Shown here: positions 1 through 9,271 of the stretch, one piece after another
How the letters are laid out: the number at the start of each line of letters is the position of its first letter
Numbering within the stretch: the first letter of the stretch is position 1
Origin: Scalesia atractyloides
Lineage: Eukaryota; Streptophyta; Magnoliopsida; Asterales; Asteraceae
Length of the DNA: 64,000 nucleotides
NCBI GenBank assembly: GCA_947069175.1
Contig: CAMTDV010000013.1
Location: forward strand, 13,030,501-13,094,500
Direction: 5' to 3'
Notes under the pieces: model-generated
Seen by the model: only the letters and a program-made list of their open reading frames with translations
Database searches by the model: none
What the model was told of the DNA's origin: nothing
Translations under genes and position numbers: made by a program

Positions 1-640
1 GGTTTACATTAAATTGCACCTTGAGGTTCTAACTTGTTTTTTTAACTTCTGAGTCCTCATGGTTGCAATTTCTTGCCATCTGAGTCTTCCCTGTTGTTGA
101 GCGTTACATTTTTTTCATGAAATGATAAAATTACCCTCAAGGTGCATTGTTGTTGTTGTTGTTGTTCACCTTAACCTGCAACCCAACCGCAAAACCCACC
201 CACCCATCACCACCACATCAATCCCTCTCACATCCGGCAACCACTTCCTTCACCTCCGACAAACTTACACATTCCGTCCTAATATAATAAGCACAATCCT
301 CAACGTCTAATCTAAAACGAATAATAATAACCTTTCAATTTGCCCTTATCTTCGACATTTTTTTTTCTCATTTTCCGTATCTTCAATATCTATCTCGTTC
401 TTTTCCTTCAAATCCCCAATTTCTCGCTCTTCTAAATGGCTCCATTTTTGCAGGATAACCTGCCATCAGAATCCTGATTTCTTAGATTGGTTCCAATTGA
501 TATTTGTCAGATTGATTCAAACATCTTCTTTGTTGACATCAGAATCACGATCTCTTCTTCGCTATCACCTGAAACCTTATTTTAAAACCTGAAACCCATA
601 GCTTCACCATCGAGACTAAAGATCTAAAAACTACACGTGA
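1..640. other. left flank, no gene seen
   Basis: AT-rich sequence with no convincing coding region; the only open stretches are short and low in complexity. It contains a (GTT)n run at about 147-164. A segment at about 50-75 is closely matched, inverted, at about 63720-63745, so it may be a terminal-inverted-repeat fragment of an older element around the whole nest. Confidence 0.5.
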
Positions 641-1245
641 GGATTACTTGGAAGGTGTGATTTCATGATAACTATTGTCCTCTCTACTTTCTTGAGATTG
701 TTCCTGGTAATCAGACTCGTTTCATGCTTATTTGATCGAATTCCCCTCTCAGTTTTCTTTTAGATTAGACCATGTTTCATTAGGAATTTTATAAATTTGA
801 TTTCTTACTAAAACAAAGTAGATTTGATTAATCCTATTTTGGTAATTTGGAGAAAGAACAAGATTCAAAGTAGATTTGATCCATTACGATGTCGTCTCCT
901 ACGACTCCGGCTAACTGTATATGGTTGAGGGTCGGGGGGCTCCGATGGTGATGGTCGTTGTGGGTGCTCAGAATTGGTTAACTGGTGGTGGCATTTGGTA
1001 AGTTGGTTATCCGACGGTTTAGTGGTTGTAGATGGTGGTTCTTAGCAGGTGGTTGGTGTGTACTTATGCTCAAAGAAAAGTTGACCAGTGCTCCAAATGC
1101 TCAATGAAAATTTTGTTGGAGTGACGAACAAGAAAGGGCGTTCCAAATATTCAAAGAAAAGTTGACCAGTGCTCTGGTACTGACTTTACCGGATGGCACC
1201 GATGACTTGGTAGTGTACTCTGACACATGACACCTAGGTCTTGGG
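641..1245. repeat. duplicated segment, copy A
   Basis: Sequence from about 648 to 1245 recurs almost unchanged at about 7640-8213, and both copies run straight into the start of a Y-type LTR (1246 and 8214). The shared part therefore includes the unknown flank, the X RNase H fragment and the LTR. This is a tandem segmental duplication, not an independent insertion. The copies differ by scattered substitutions and by a short stretch near 1030-1060 that is absent from copy B. Confidence 0.85.
1105..1245 (+). pseudogene. element X: Ty3/gypsy RNase H, N-terminal remnant
   Basis: Translation in one frame gives WSDEQERAFQIFKEKL, then a DLVVYSD motif and HLGLG. These are the end of the RT connection and the first catalytic aspartate region of a Ty3/gypsy RNase H. 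The reading frame has a stop right after the SD motif. It ends abruptly at 1245, where the Y LTR begins, and the same domain resumes at 25127 with LGCVLMQRGK. TTGGG (1241-1245) and TTGGA (25127-25131) are the target-site duplication, with one mismatch. Upstream of 1105 a short duplicate of 1149-1172 is visible at about 1071-1094, and nothing clear lies before that. Confidence 0.85.
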
Positions 1246-1451
1246 TGTAACATTTGTCGTAAAACAGGTACTAAAACCCGCTCCATTTTGTAATCAAGTA
1301 TATGCCATGAATCTCCTTTTTCAAATTCACGTTAGCTGTTGATAGTATTTTGTAATATTAATAAATATAAGTCGTAATGATATTAATAAAGTAATAATAA
1401 TTAATTCAAAATAAAATAAAATAAAAAGTTTATTAAATTAAAACATAAAAA

Positions 1452-1520
1452 GGGTGGACCGCGGGGATCAAACCCGGGTCTCCACCCTAACCGCACACAT
1501 TACACACCACTACACCACAC
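1452..1520 (-). promoter_or_regulatory. tRNA-like module 0 (antisense Pol III unit)
   Basis: Read on the minus strand this segment has a D-arm/A-box-like TGGTGTAGTGG, then about 40 nt later a T-loop/B-box GGGTTTGATCCCC inside a stem closed by GGGTGGA/TCCACCC. It is followed directly by a TTTTT run (A5 at 1447-1451 on the plus strand), as expected for a Pol III terminator. No full cloverleaf could be drawn, so this is tRNA-derived rather than a working tRNA gene. Confidence 0.6.
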
Positions 1521-1793
1521 ATACATATCTGAAACAATCTCAAACCAAATAAGTTTATATAACACTCGAAATCAAATTTCAAAACACCCGCCCAGTAACG
1601 GCTGAAACCTTCAAATAAATCATCAAAACTCCGTTTATTTTGCGAATTAAACAGAAGAACCGTTTTCCAATCATGTGTTAGACTCAATCATTAGGTCAGC
1701 AATGTTCAATTCGGTTATGCAATCATTGCGGCAATCAGTTTTTGACCGAAACCTAGGAAACCGAAACCCAACTCAAACCAACACTTTTAGCTA

Positions 1794-1802
1794 TAAGTAG
1801 TG
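1794..1802 (+). promoter_or_regulatory. TATA box of Y LTR
   Basis: TATAAGTAG is followed by a sequence conserved at the same place in the W LTRs, where it reads TATAAATAG. It is the likely Pol II promoter of the element, with transcription starting roughly 30 bp downstream. It separates antisense module 0 from sense modules 1-3. Confidence 0.6.
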
Positions 1803-2109
1803 ATCCTTGAAACCCATTTAGAACTTGCTCACACTCGCAATTTTCTTTGTAAACCTCTGGAATCAAGATCCTTTGTCGGAGAATACTTGTTTTCACCGGA
1901 AAAGTTACAGATCGTCGGAGATTCAGCGACTTCTGTTGGTACATGTTCCATCCTAATCTTTCATTTTCATAAACCATAATTGAAGTTATTTAGAGGTAAC
2001 TGATATGGTTGTTAAGCTAATCAAATCAATCGGGTATATGTTTTATGATTTTATAATGAAAAAGATGAAGTGGAGTTGTGTTTAAAAGGAATTAAAACTT
2101 GTGATTTCA

Positions 2110-2182
2110 GGTTAGACACACAGTCCAGCGGTGGACTGTGTGCATATAAACCAGATGGTCGCCGGTTCGAGTCTCGCATACG
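2110..2182 (+). promoter_or_regulatory. tRNA-like module 1
   Basis: After GGTTAGA comes a perfect 11-bp hairpin, CACACAGTCCA (2117-2127) with TGGACTGTGTG (2132-2142) and loop GCGG, in the D-arm position. It is followed by the B-box-like GCCGGTTCGAGTCTC. A TTTTT run at 2211-2215 lies about 30 bp downstream. The order matches a Pol III type 2 promoter with terminator. Confidence 0.6.
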
Positions 2183-2276
2183 TTTCCGATTTCTATATAT
2201 AGCTCAACCCTTTTTATAACTAATATATAAAACAATTCAGTTAGTATATAAGATTAAATAAAATATTATATCATTC

Positions 2277-2352
2277 GGGTTAGTCACACATCCCAATTGG
2301 TCGGGCTGTGTGCAACACGAAGCAGAGGTCATGCGTTCGAGTCCGGTTATAC
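2277..2352 (+). promoter_or_regulatory. tRNA-like module 2
   Basis: GGGTTAGT is followed by the hairpin CACACATCCC (2285-2294) and GGGCTGTGTG (2303-2312), with loop AATTGGTC and one mismatch that the Y 3' LTR copy does not have. A GCGTTCGAGTCC B-box-like motif follows. A T8 run at 2379-2386 follows about 27 bp later. It is paralogous to modules 1 and 3. Confidence 0.6.
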
Positions 2353-2448
2353 ACATCCTACTGTTAATAGAACAAACCTTTTTTTTAAAATTAAATATGT
2401 TTAACCGTAGTAAGTGTATATATATATAATTAAAATCGGACATATTTC

Positions 2449-2534
2449 GGGTTAGACACGTAGCTCAGTTGGTAGAGCTGCATGCACGTAAACGAGAGGT
2501 CACGAATTCGATCCCCATATGCTGCCAAATCCAC
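2449..2534 (+). promoter_or_regulatory. tRNA-like module 3
   Basis: This is the most tRNA-like module. TAGCTCAGTTGG (2461-2472) matches the A-box consensus and the D-stem GCTC/GAGC is intact. The D-arm is extended to a 10-bp hairpin (2457-2466 with 2475-2484). A B-box-like GAATTCGATCC follows about 30 bp later, near 2504-2514. A T7 run is at 2563-2569. In other copies the B box reads GAGTTCGATCC or GAGTTCGAATCC. Confidence 0.68.
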
Positions 2535-3074
2535 CCGTTTCGATCCGAAAAAGAAACAATTGTTTTTTTAATTAAACTTTTGTTATTTTTCTTTAAAAAC
2601 CATAAAATATATATTCAAATAATTCCACTTTTAAGCATAAAAATAGTAATAAATACAATAAAATTATCTAAAGAGTCTAATCAAATTTTATTAAATAAAA
2701 ATACTAATTTTAACTAAAAGAAATATATATATTTACCAAATTATTACGTGAATATTTAGGTTAGTCTTTCTCGTCGGTTGGTATCTCTAATGCTAAATCG
2801 TGCGCACTCTTCACCAAATCGAAAACGCACCCACTGTGAGTGAATTCCTACAACTTCCCTTTTTATTCATGTTTTTGGGGTGTATCATGTGTCGCTTTTA
2901 TTTATTTCATTATCTCAAATCTCGTGCTATTATCTTTATGTGTTCTAACGTGTTTTGTGATGAAGTTGATTATTATTATTTGTGTTTATATTTTTCATTA
3001 CAGTCAAGTTCTCACATTAGGCCCATTTGTTCCCTGTTACTTACGGGTAGAGCGTCGCGTTGCCTAATATATAA

Positions 3075-3103
3075 GATCGGCTCCGTTTGATTGAGCCTTG
3101 ATC
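3075..3103 (+). other. conserved LTR hairpin near the U5 end
   Basis: GGCTC (3079-3083) and GAGCC (3093-3097) enclose the 9-nt loop CGTTTGATT. The hairpin is preserved in the Y, W and Q LTRs although sequence around it differs. It would be present in genomic RNA leaders. A role such as packaging or dimerisation is only a guess. Confidence 0.5.
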
Positions 3104-3539
3104 AACAACACATCGGTTATCGTGCTCACATATTTATTGCTAGATGATTGTGTGGTTTGTGGTTTAAATTACATATACGTTGCTCATGTATAGATAATGC
3201 ACATTTTATCAAAATAATAAACATACCATTTTTCCTTATTTTAAACGGGATTCACTCGCCAACTTATGTTGACCCAAAACTCTATTTTTACACATGATAC
3301 AGGTGAACATGTTGAAGTAAGGAACACATAGGACATGGGCCTTAGAAGAAAATAAACGTTACTTGAAAGTTTTGTTTAGAACATCTTATGTTTGTATGGA
3401 TTATGTGTTGATTGGAATATTTCATTTTAATTTGAATTAATAAATATAAAACTTTTATAATAGTAAATGTCATGAGCTTTGATGAAAATCCAATCATGCC
3501 CCGACTACCATATCTGCTGCGGGTCAGGGTGTGACAGAT

Positions 3540-3551
3540 TGGTATCAGAGC
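3540..3551 (+). other. primer binding site (tRNA-iMet type)
   Basis: TGGTATCAGAGC starts three bases after the 5' LTR and is complementary to the 3' end of plant initiator methionine tRNA, the usual primer of plant gypsy and copia elements. It fixes the LTR end and the plus orientation of unit 1. Confidence 0.95.
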
Positions 3552-4422
3552 TTGTGACTATAGGGATATAGGATAGGTTATTAGACCCTTAGAGCCTATA
3601 CTATCATCAGTTAGAATTTAATTGCTTACGTGTTAAATGGTTACATGCAAACTTATGACATTTACTTGTTTACATCTCTTTCACACACAATTACATCCAA
3701 GCACTTTCATTACTATATGTTTTGTGTGACATTCAATGTGTTATAAATATTGTCAATAAAACATGCATATATATATATATATATATACACGTATATTATC
3801 GTCTTAACGCACGTCTCGATTCTCACACATTTAAACACTTTCTTGCTTTTCTTTTCAAAGAATTTGGGATGTTTTTATTTTTCAATCTCATCAAAGTGAG
3901 TTCTACGATGGGCATGTAGTAACTGGAAGATTACAAGTACCGGTAGTCGAAACGTCCTGTCTAGGATTGGCATTCGTATAAATCCAAAATAATGGACCAG
4001 TTTGCCTACATGTGGACTAACGATGAGAGTACGAAGGACCGATTAGGCCAAAGCATGCCACACCAAACGTCATGTGAACTAACCACACTTTGAGTTGTCA
4101 CTGTGTCTACACCAGGACACCATCCGACCTTACACCTCGCAATCATGTTTTACGATTTTCATTCGAGTGGTGCTAGTGTTAACAGGCCAAAATCAATGTG
4201 AACTCTACAAAGCCCAGTGGTCATGGGGGCCCAGATGACTACCTAGGCCAAGTATGGAGAACATATGTAGGCCCAAACATGAGCAAAGCCTAAGACATCC
4301 TATGGATGTAGTGGATTTATTTTCTCATTTAGTTTGTGAATGTTTACTTTGTTTTAAAACTCTATGCGACACACATGACACCTATACGCCAAACTCATAA
4401 TCTCGTTACGTATTTCCTGTAG
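3552..4422 (+). other. Y unit 1 untranslated leader
   Basis: No gene is seen between the PBS and the gag start. It holds a short (AT)n run at about 3765-3787. The second half is closely repeated in the Y unit 2 leader (18897-19761) and the W leader (28549-29380). Confidence 0.7.
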
Positions 4423-5811
4423 ATGTCTTCTAGGCACTCTCATGGAGGTAGGAGATCGGGAAGATCCGGCAAGCGCATGGCTGCTCAAATAGCCCAACAA
4501 ATGGCCGCCGTGAATCCCAATATTGTAATTCAAGTCCAACAAGCTCTCGCTGCTAATCCTATCAACCCAATCAACCAAGAGGGTCAAAATGCTGCCAACC
4601 CTCCCACAAACACCACCAAGTGCACTTACAAGCACTTCAACTCATGTGACCCTCCAAAGTATGAGGGAACTGAAGGGGTCACTGCTTTCCTTCGATGGTT
4701 TGAAGAAATGGAGAGTACTTTTCTCAATTGTGACTGCCCCAACGACCGAAAAGTTCGTTATGCTACTGGTCGTCTATTTGGGGTAGCACTCACGTGGTGG
4801 AATGCCGAAAAGGGCAGGGGGGTGCTTAAGCCATAGTAGGCCTAACTTGGGAAGAATTGAGAGAACTCATGACACGACGTTTTTGCCCAAGAAGCGAAAT
4901 TAAGAAGCTAGAAGATGAGTTCTATTTCTTGAAACAGAAAGAGGGGGAACATATAACCTACAACAAGAGGTTTCTCGAGTTGAATCAAATGGTTCCCAAT
5001 TTGTTCACTCCTCTCTACCGTCTGATCGAGCACTACATTCCGGGTCTTCCTTCGAAGATTCAGGACTCTGTGATGAGTACTACGCCTGCAACTCTGGAAG
5101 CAGCAATGGAGCTAGCTACTGAGCTAACCGAAAACCACATCAGGAATGGGGATTTCAAGGATGAAAAGAAGAAAGATAAAACACCAACTGAAACCCCAAA
5201 CCCAACTCAAGCTAGATCCTCATCTCGATTCGCTGGCAAGAGAAAAATGGGAAGAATTTTGCCGTCACTCAAACAAACCAGCCAACTCAACACAACCAAC
5301 CTATTGCAGCCACTCCAATCACCCAAGTTGCTCCCCCTACCGCTCCATTCAAGAAGCAGTACACAGCACCTCACCCGAAGTGCAATCGATGTCAATACCA
5401 TCACCCTCTTGAGAACCCACATCTCCACTGCACAGGTTGTGGTCGTGCAGGTCATACAATCCAAACCTGCCGCTCTCTTCAAAGGCAAGCCCGCAACCAA
5501 CCGCAAGCCCAACACAACAACCCAACAGTAGGCCAAGTTCCCTACCAAAAACCTTTACTATTACCACATGCACAACTAATGGCCCAACCCTTTTACCAAC
5601 CTAACTACCCTATAATGCCACCTGTCAGAGCTTGTTTCAATTGCAGTGATCCAACTCATTTCTGCAACGCCTACCCACGTTTAGTGAACATCATTAATGC
5701 GTAAGCCCAAGCTAATCCTGTGATCCAAGCCAATCTAGCAAATCCGCCAGCAAGAGGTAGAGCTTTTAACATTAACGCCAATCAGGCTAGAGCGGTACGT
5801 TTCTCATAAAT
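4423..5811 (+). pseudogene. gag: Y unit 1 gag
   Basis: Starts MSSRHSHGG, the same start as in W. A hydrophilic N-terminus is followed by the retrotransposon Gag core with FLRWFEEMESTF and ALTWWNAEKG (about residues 85-130). Near the C-terminus are a CxxC...H..C zinc-finger-like region (about 5380-5475) and a CCHC knuckle CFNCSDPTHFCNAC (about 5634-5675). The frame breaks just after the WWNAEKGRG motif (about 4815) and resumes at 4857; further shifts lie near 5240-5560 and a TAA interrupts near 5701. Gag would form the virus-like particle and bind RNA, but this copy cannot make a full protein. The closest relatives in the window are the Y unit 2 and W gags. Confidence 0.85.
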
Positions 5812-6350
5812 TATAGCTATGCATCTATACTTTTTGACACAGGCGCGGATAAGAGTTTTGTGTCCCTAGAGTTCGAATCTATTCTTGGTTTACCTCGCGT
5901 TAGTTTAGCCGAATCGTTTACAGTGGAAGTAGCAGACGATGAACCTATTATGTTGGATTCTATCATTCGCGACTGTACTCTTACTCTTAATGATCACGAT
6001 TTTCCAATCGATCTCATTTCCATGAAATTGGGAAGCTTCGACATCATCATTGGTATGGACTGGCTCAGCCAGCATCATGCCGAAGTCGTATGTTATGAAA
6101 AATTCATTCGAACGCCGATGGCCAAACCCTTCGTATTTTTGGTGAAAACCCAACCAAGAGACTCAAGTTGATGTCGTGTCTTCAAGCCAGAAAGTATCTT
6201 TGCAAAGATTACATCACATTCTTAGCTCATATCGTCAAGAAAGGAGGCAGTGAGAAGAAACTCGAAGATATTCCGATTGTTAGAGATTTTCCTCAAGTCT
6301 TTCCAGATGACGTTTCAGGACTTCCTCCGATGCGAGAAGGCGAATTTTGA
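5812..6350 (+). pseudogene. Y unit 1 aspartic protease
   Basis: A retropepsin-like domain with the active-site triplet intact in SILFDTGADKSFV (about 5819-5857), a hydrophobic core, and the FDIIIGMDWLSQH motif typical of gypsy proteases (about 6039-6075). A small deletion near 6110 shifts the frame; the following piece carries the linker PQVFPDDVSGLPP into RT. A stop (TGA at 6348-6350) then separates it from RT. Of the three proteases of this family here, only this one keeps DTG. Confidence 0.82.
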
Positions 6351-7148
6351 ATCGATCTTGTAACTGGTGCCACTCCAGTTGCAAAATCTCCATATCGGTT
6401 ATCCCCATCCGAAATGCAAGAGTTAGCTAGTCAGTTACAAGAGCCGATTGACAAAGGATTCATACGTCCCAGCTCATCACCTTGGGGTGTGCCGGTTCTT
6501 TTCGTCAAAAAGAAAGATGGAACTTTCCGAATGTGTATCGACTATCGAGAACTCAACAAGCTGACCATCAAGAACCGTTATCCTTTACCTCGCATTGAAG
6601 ACCTTCTAGACCAACTTCAGGGTGCCACCTGTTTCTCAAAAATCGATCTTCGATCTGGTTATCATCAGCTTAGAGTACGTGAAGAAGACATTCCAAAGAC
6701 TACCTTTCGAACTCGCTATGGTCACTATGAATTCATGGTCATGCCTTTTGGGTTGACCAATGCTCCCGCCTTTTTCATGGATCTAATGAATAGGGTGTGC
6801 AAACCCTACATTGATCGTTTCGTTATTGTTTTTATCGATGATATTCTTATTTATTCCAAGACTAAGTCAGATCATGAACGACATCTTCGTCTTATTCTAA
6901 CACTTTTGAAAACGGAAAAGCTTTACGCTAAGTTTTCAAAATGTGAATTCTGGTTAAAAGAAGTTCAATTCCTTGGTCACGTCGTCAACGACAAAGGAAT
7001 TCATGTCAACCCTGCAAAGATCAAAGTAGTGCAAGAATGGCAGGCGCCACGCACTCCTACTGAAGTTAGGTCATTTCTCGGCTTAGCGGGTTATTATCGA
7101 CGTTTTATCGCAAATTTCTCCCGCATAGACTTACCGCTCACAGCCTGA
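6351..7148 (+). pseudogene. Y unit 1 reverse transcriptase
   Basis: A Ty3/gypsy RT open for 244 codons from 6414. Landmarks in order are SSSPWGVPVLFVKKKDG, MCIDYRELNKLTIKNRYPLPRI, SKIDLRSGYHQ, MPFGLTNAPAFFMDLMN, the catalytic FIDDILIYS, and FLGLAGYYRRFI at the start of the connection. These are the usual plant chromovirus residues, and the FIDD box is intact. The frame ends at 7148 in the RT/RNase H connection, upstream of the abnormal RNase H junction. It would convert element RNA to cDNA, but it lacks its partner domains. Confidence 0.9.
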
Positions 7149-7332
7149 CTCATAAGGGCAAACCCTTCGAATGGGGGCCCAAACTGGAAAAGACTTTCCA
7201 AACCTTGAAACAGCGACTTTGTGATGCACCTATTCTCACTCTCCCTGACGGTTGTGAAACAACGACTTTGTGAAACAGGATGGCACCAATGACTTGGTAG
7301 TGTACTCTGACGCATGACACCTAGGTCTTGGG
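7149..7332 (+). pseudogene. Y/X chimeric RNase H junction, unit 1
   Basis: The end of RT and the CDAPILTLPDGCE start of Y RNase H run to GACTTTGTG. A short filler containing a repeated TTGTGAAAC follows. Then comes X-like RNase H sequence (about 7278-7332, with the DLVVYSDA motif, a TGA stop and HLGLG) that abuts a new LTR start at 7333. The same composite recurs at 22500-22607, so it formed once and was then duplicated. Confidence 0.75.
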
Positions 7333-7629
7333 TGTAACATTTGTTGTAAAACGGGTTCTAAAACCCGCTCCCTTTTGTAATCAAGTATATGTCATGAATC
7401 TCCTGTTTCGAATTCACGTTAGTTGTTGATAGTATTTTCTAATATTAATAAATATAAATAGTAATGATGTTAATAAAGTAATAATAATTAATTCAAAATA
7501 AAATAAAATAAAATAAAAAGTTTATTAAATTAAAACATAAAAAGGGTGGACCGCGGGGATCGAACCCGGGTCTCCACCCTAACCGCACACATTACACACC
7601 ACTACACCACACGTACATATCTGAAACGT
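7333..7629 (+). repeat. partial Y LTR between the tandem units
   Basis: The first ~297 bp of a Y LTR, starting TGTAACATTTGTTG. It includes tRNA-like module 0 (antisense, about 7553-7612, with a GGTTCGATCCCC-type B box) and is cut just after it. A short filler matching 719-731 then leads into the copy of the 641-1245 segment. Confidence 0.85.
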
Positions 7630-7635
7630 TTCATG

Positions 7636-8213
7636 CTTATTACTTGGAAGGTGTGATTTCATGATAACTATTGTCCTCTCTACTTTCTTGAGATTGTTCC
7701 TGGTAATCAGACTCGTTTCATGCTTATTTGATCGAATTCCCCTCTCAGTTTTCTTTTAGATTAGACCATGTTTCATTAGGAATTTTATAAATTTGATTTC
7801 TTACTAAAACAAAGTAGATTTGATTCATCCTATTTTGGTAATTTGGAGAAAGAACAAGATCCAAAGTAGATTTGATCCATTACGATGTCGTCTCCTACGA
7901 CTCCGGCTAACTGTATATGGTTGAGGGTCGGGGGGCTCCGATGGTGATGGTTGTTGTGGGTGCTCAGAATTGGTTAACTGGTGGTGGCATTTGGTAAGTT
8001 GGTCATCCGACGGTTTAGTGGTTGTAGATACTTATGCTCAAAGAAAAGTTGACCAGTGCTCCAAATACTCAATGAAAATTTTGTTGGAGTGACGAACAAG
8101 AAAGGGCGTTCCAAATGTTCAAAGAAAAGTTGACCAGTGCTCTGGTACTGACTTTACCGGATTGCACCGATGACTTGGTAGTGTACTCTGACGCATGACA
8201 CCTAGGTCTTGGG
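7636..8213. repeat. duplicated segment, copy B
   Basis: A near-identical repeat of 648-1245, including the X RNase H fragment (WSDEQERAF...DLVVYSDA, about 8079-8213). It ends in the same TTGGG before the LTR start at 8214. This shows that the duplicated unit carried the left flank of Y along with it. Confidence 0.87.
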
Positions 8214-9271
8214 TGTAACATTTGTCGTAAAACAGGTTCTAAAATCCGCTCCATTTTGTAATCTAGTATATGCCATGAATCTCCTGTTTTGAATTCACGT
8301 TAGTTGTTGATAGTATTTTGTAATATTAATAGATATAAGTCGTAATGATATTAATAAAGTAATAATAATTAATTCAAAATAAAATAAAAAGTTTATTAAA
8401 TTAAAACATAAAAAGGGTGCACCGCGGGGATCAAACCCGGGTGCCACCCTAACCGCACACATTACACACCACTATACACACATACATATCTGAAACAATC
8501 TCAAACCAAATAAGTTTATATAACACTCGAAATGAAATTTCAAAACACCCGCCCAGTAACGGCTGAAACCTTCAAATAAATCATCAAAACTCCGTTTCTT
8601 TTGCGAATTACAGCGAAGAACCATTTTCCAATCATGTGTTAGACTCAATCATTAGGTCAGCAATGTTCAATTCGGTTATGCAATCATCGCGACAATCAAT
8701 TTTTGACCGAAACCTATGAAACCGAAACCCAACTCAAACAAGCACTTTTAGCTATAAGTAGTGATCCTTGAAACCCATTTAGAACTTGCTCACACTCGCA
8801 ATTTTCTTTGTAAACCTCTGGAATCAAGATCCTTTGTCGGAGAACACTTGTTTTCGCTGGAAAAGTTACAGATCGTCGGAGATTCAGCGATTTCTGCTAG
8901 TACATGTTCCATCCTAATCTTTCATTTTCCTAAACCATAATTGAAGTTATTTAGAGGTAACTGATATGGTTGTTAAGCTAATCAAATCAATCGGGTATAT
9001 GTTCTGTGATTTTATAATGAAAAAGATGAAGTGGAGTTGTGTTTGAAAGGAATTAAAACTTCTGATTTCATCGGGTTAGACACACAGTCCAACGGTGGAC
9101 TGTGTGCATATAAACCCGATGGTCGCCGGTTCGAGTCTCGCATACATTTCCAATTTCCAGATATAGTTCAACCCTTTTTATAACTAATATATAAAACAAT
9201 TCAGTTAGTATATAAGATTAATTAAAATCTTATATCCTTCAGTTAGTATATAAGATTAATTAAAATCTTAT
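8214..9271 (+). repeat. Y middle LTR, left part
   Basis: Begins TGTAACATTTGTCGT and covers module 0 (antisense, about 8415-8483), the TATA region near 8753 and module 1 (about 9073-9147, hairpin CACACAGTCCA/TGGACTGTGTG with loop ACGG). It then carries a 30-40 bp tandem duplication (about 9203-9271) and is cut by the truncated end of Z. Module 2 has been lost. The LTR resumes at 17803. Confidence 0.85.

Larger units (their letters stand above)
1246..3536 (+). repeat. Y 5' LTR (unit 1)
   Basis: 2291-bp LTR starting TGTAACATTTGTC and ending GGTGTGACA, immediately followed by a tRNA-iMet-type PBS. In order it contains an antisense tRNA-like module (1452-1520), a TATA box (1794), three sense tRNA-like modules (2110-2182, 2277-2352, 2449-2534), a conserved noncoding block and a hairpin near 3079. 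The long stretch downstream of the TATA box would lie in the R-U5 part of the genomic RNA. Confidence 0.92.

Noticed and set aside
2449..2534. Functional tRNA gene at module 3 (and its copies)
   Set aside because: A and B boxes are good, but acceptor and T stems do not pair, no sensible anticodon arm is seen, and the D-arm is over-extended. It is tRNA-derived rather than a working tRNA.
2800..3090. Small open frames repeated in the Y and W LTRs (also 18149-18439, 24366-24677, 27841-28065, 62831-63049)
   Set aside because: They recur only because the LTR recurs. Length and start differ between copies and composition is that of AT-rich noncoding sequence.
4354..4635. Minus-strand open frame opposite Y gag
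   Set aside because: Shadow of the gag coding strand; no domain and not conserved as a protein.
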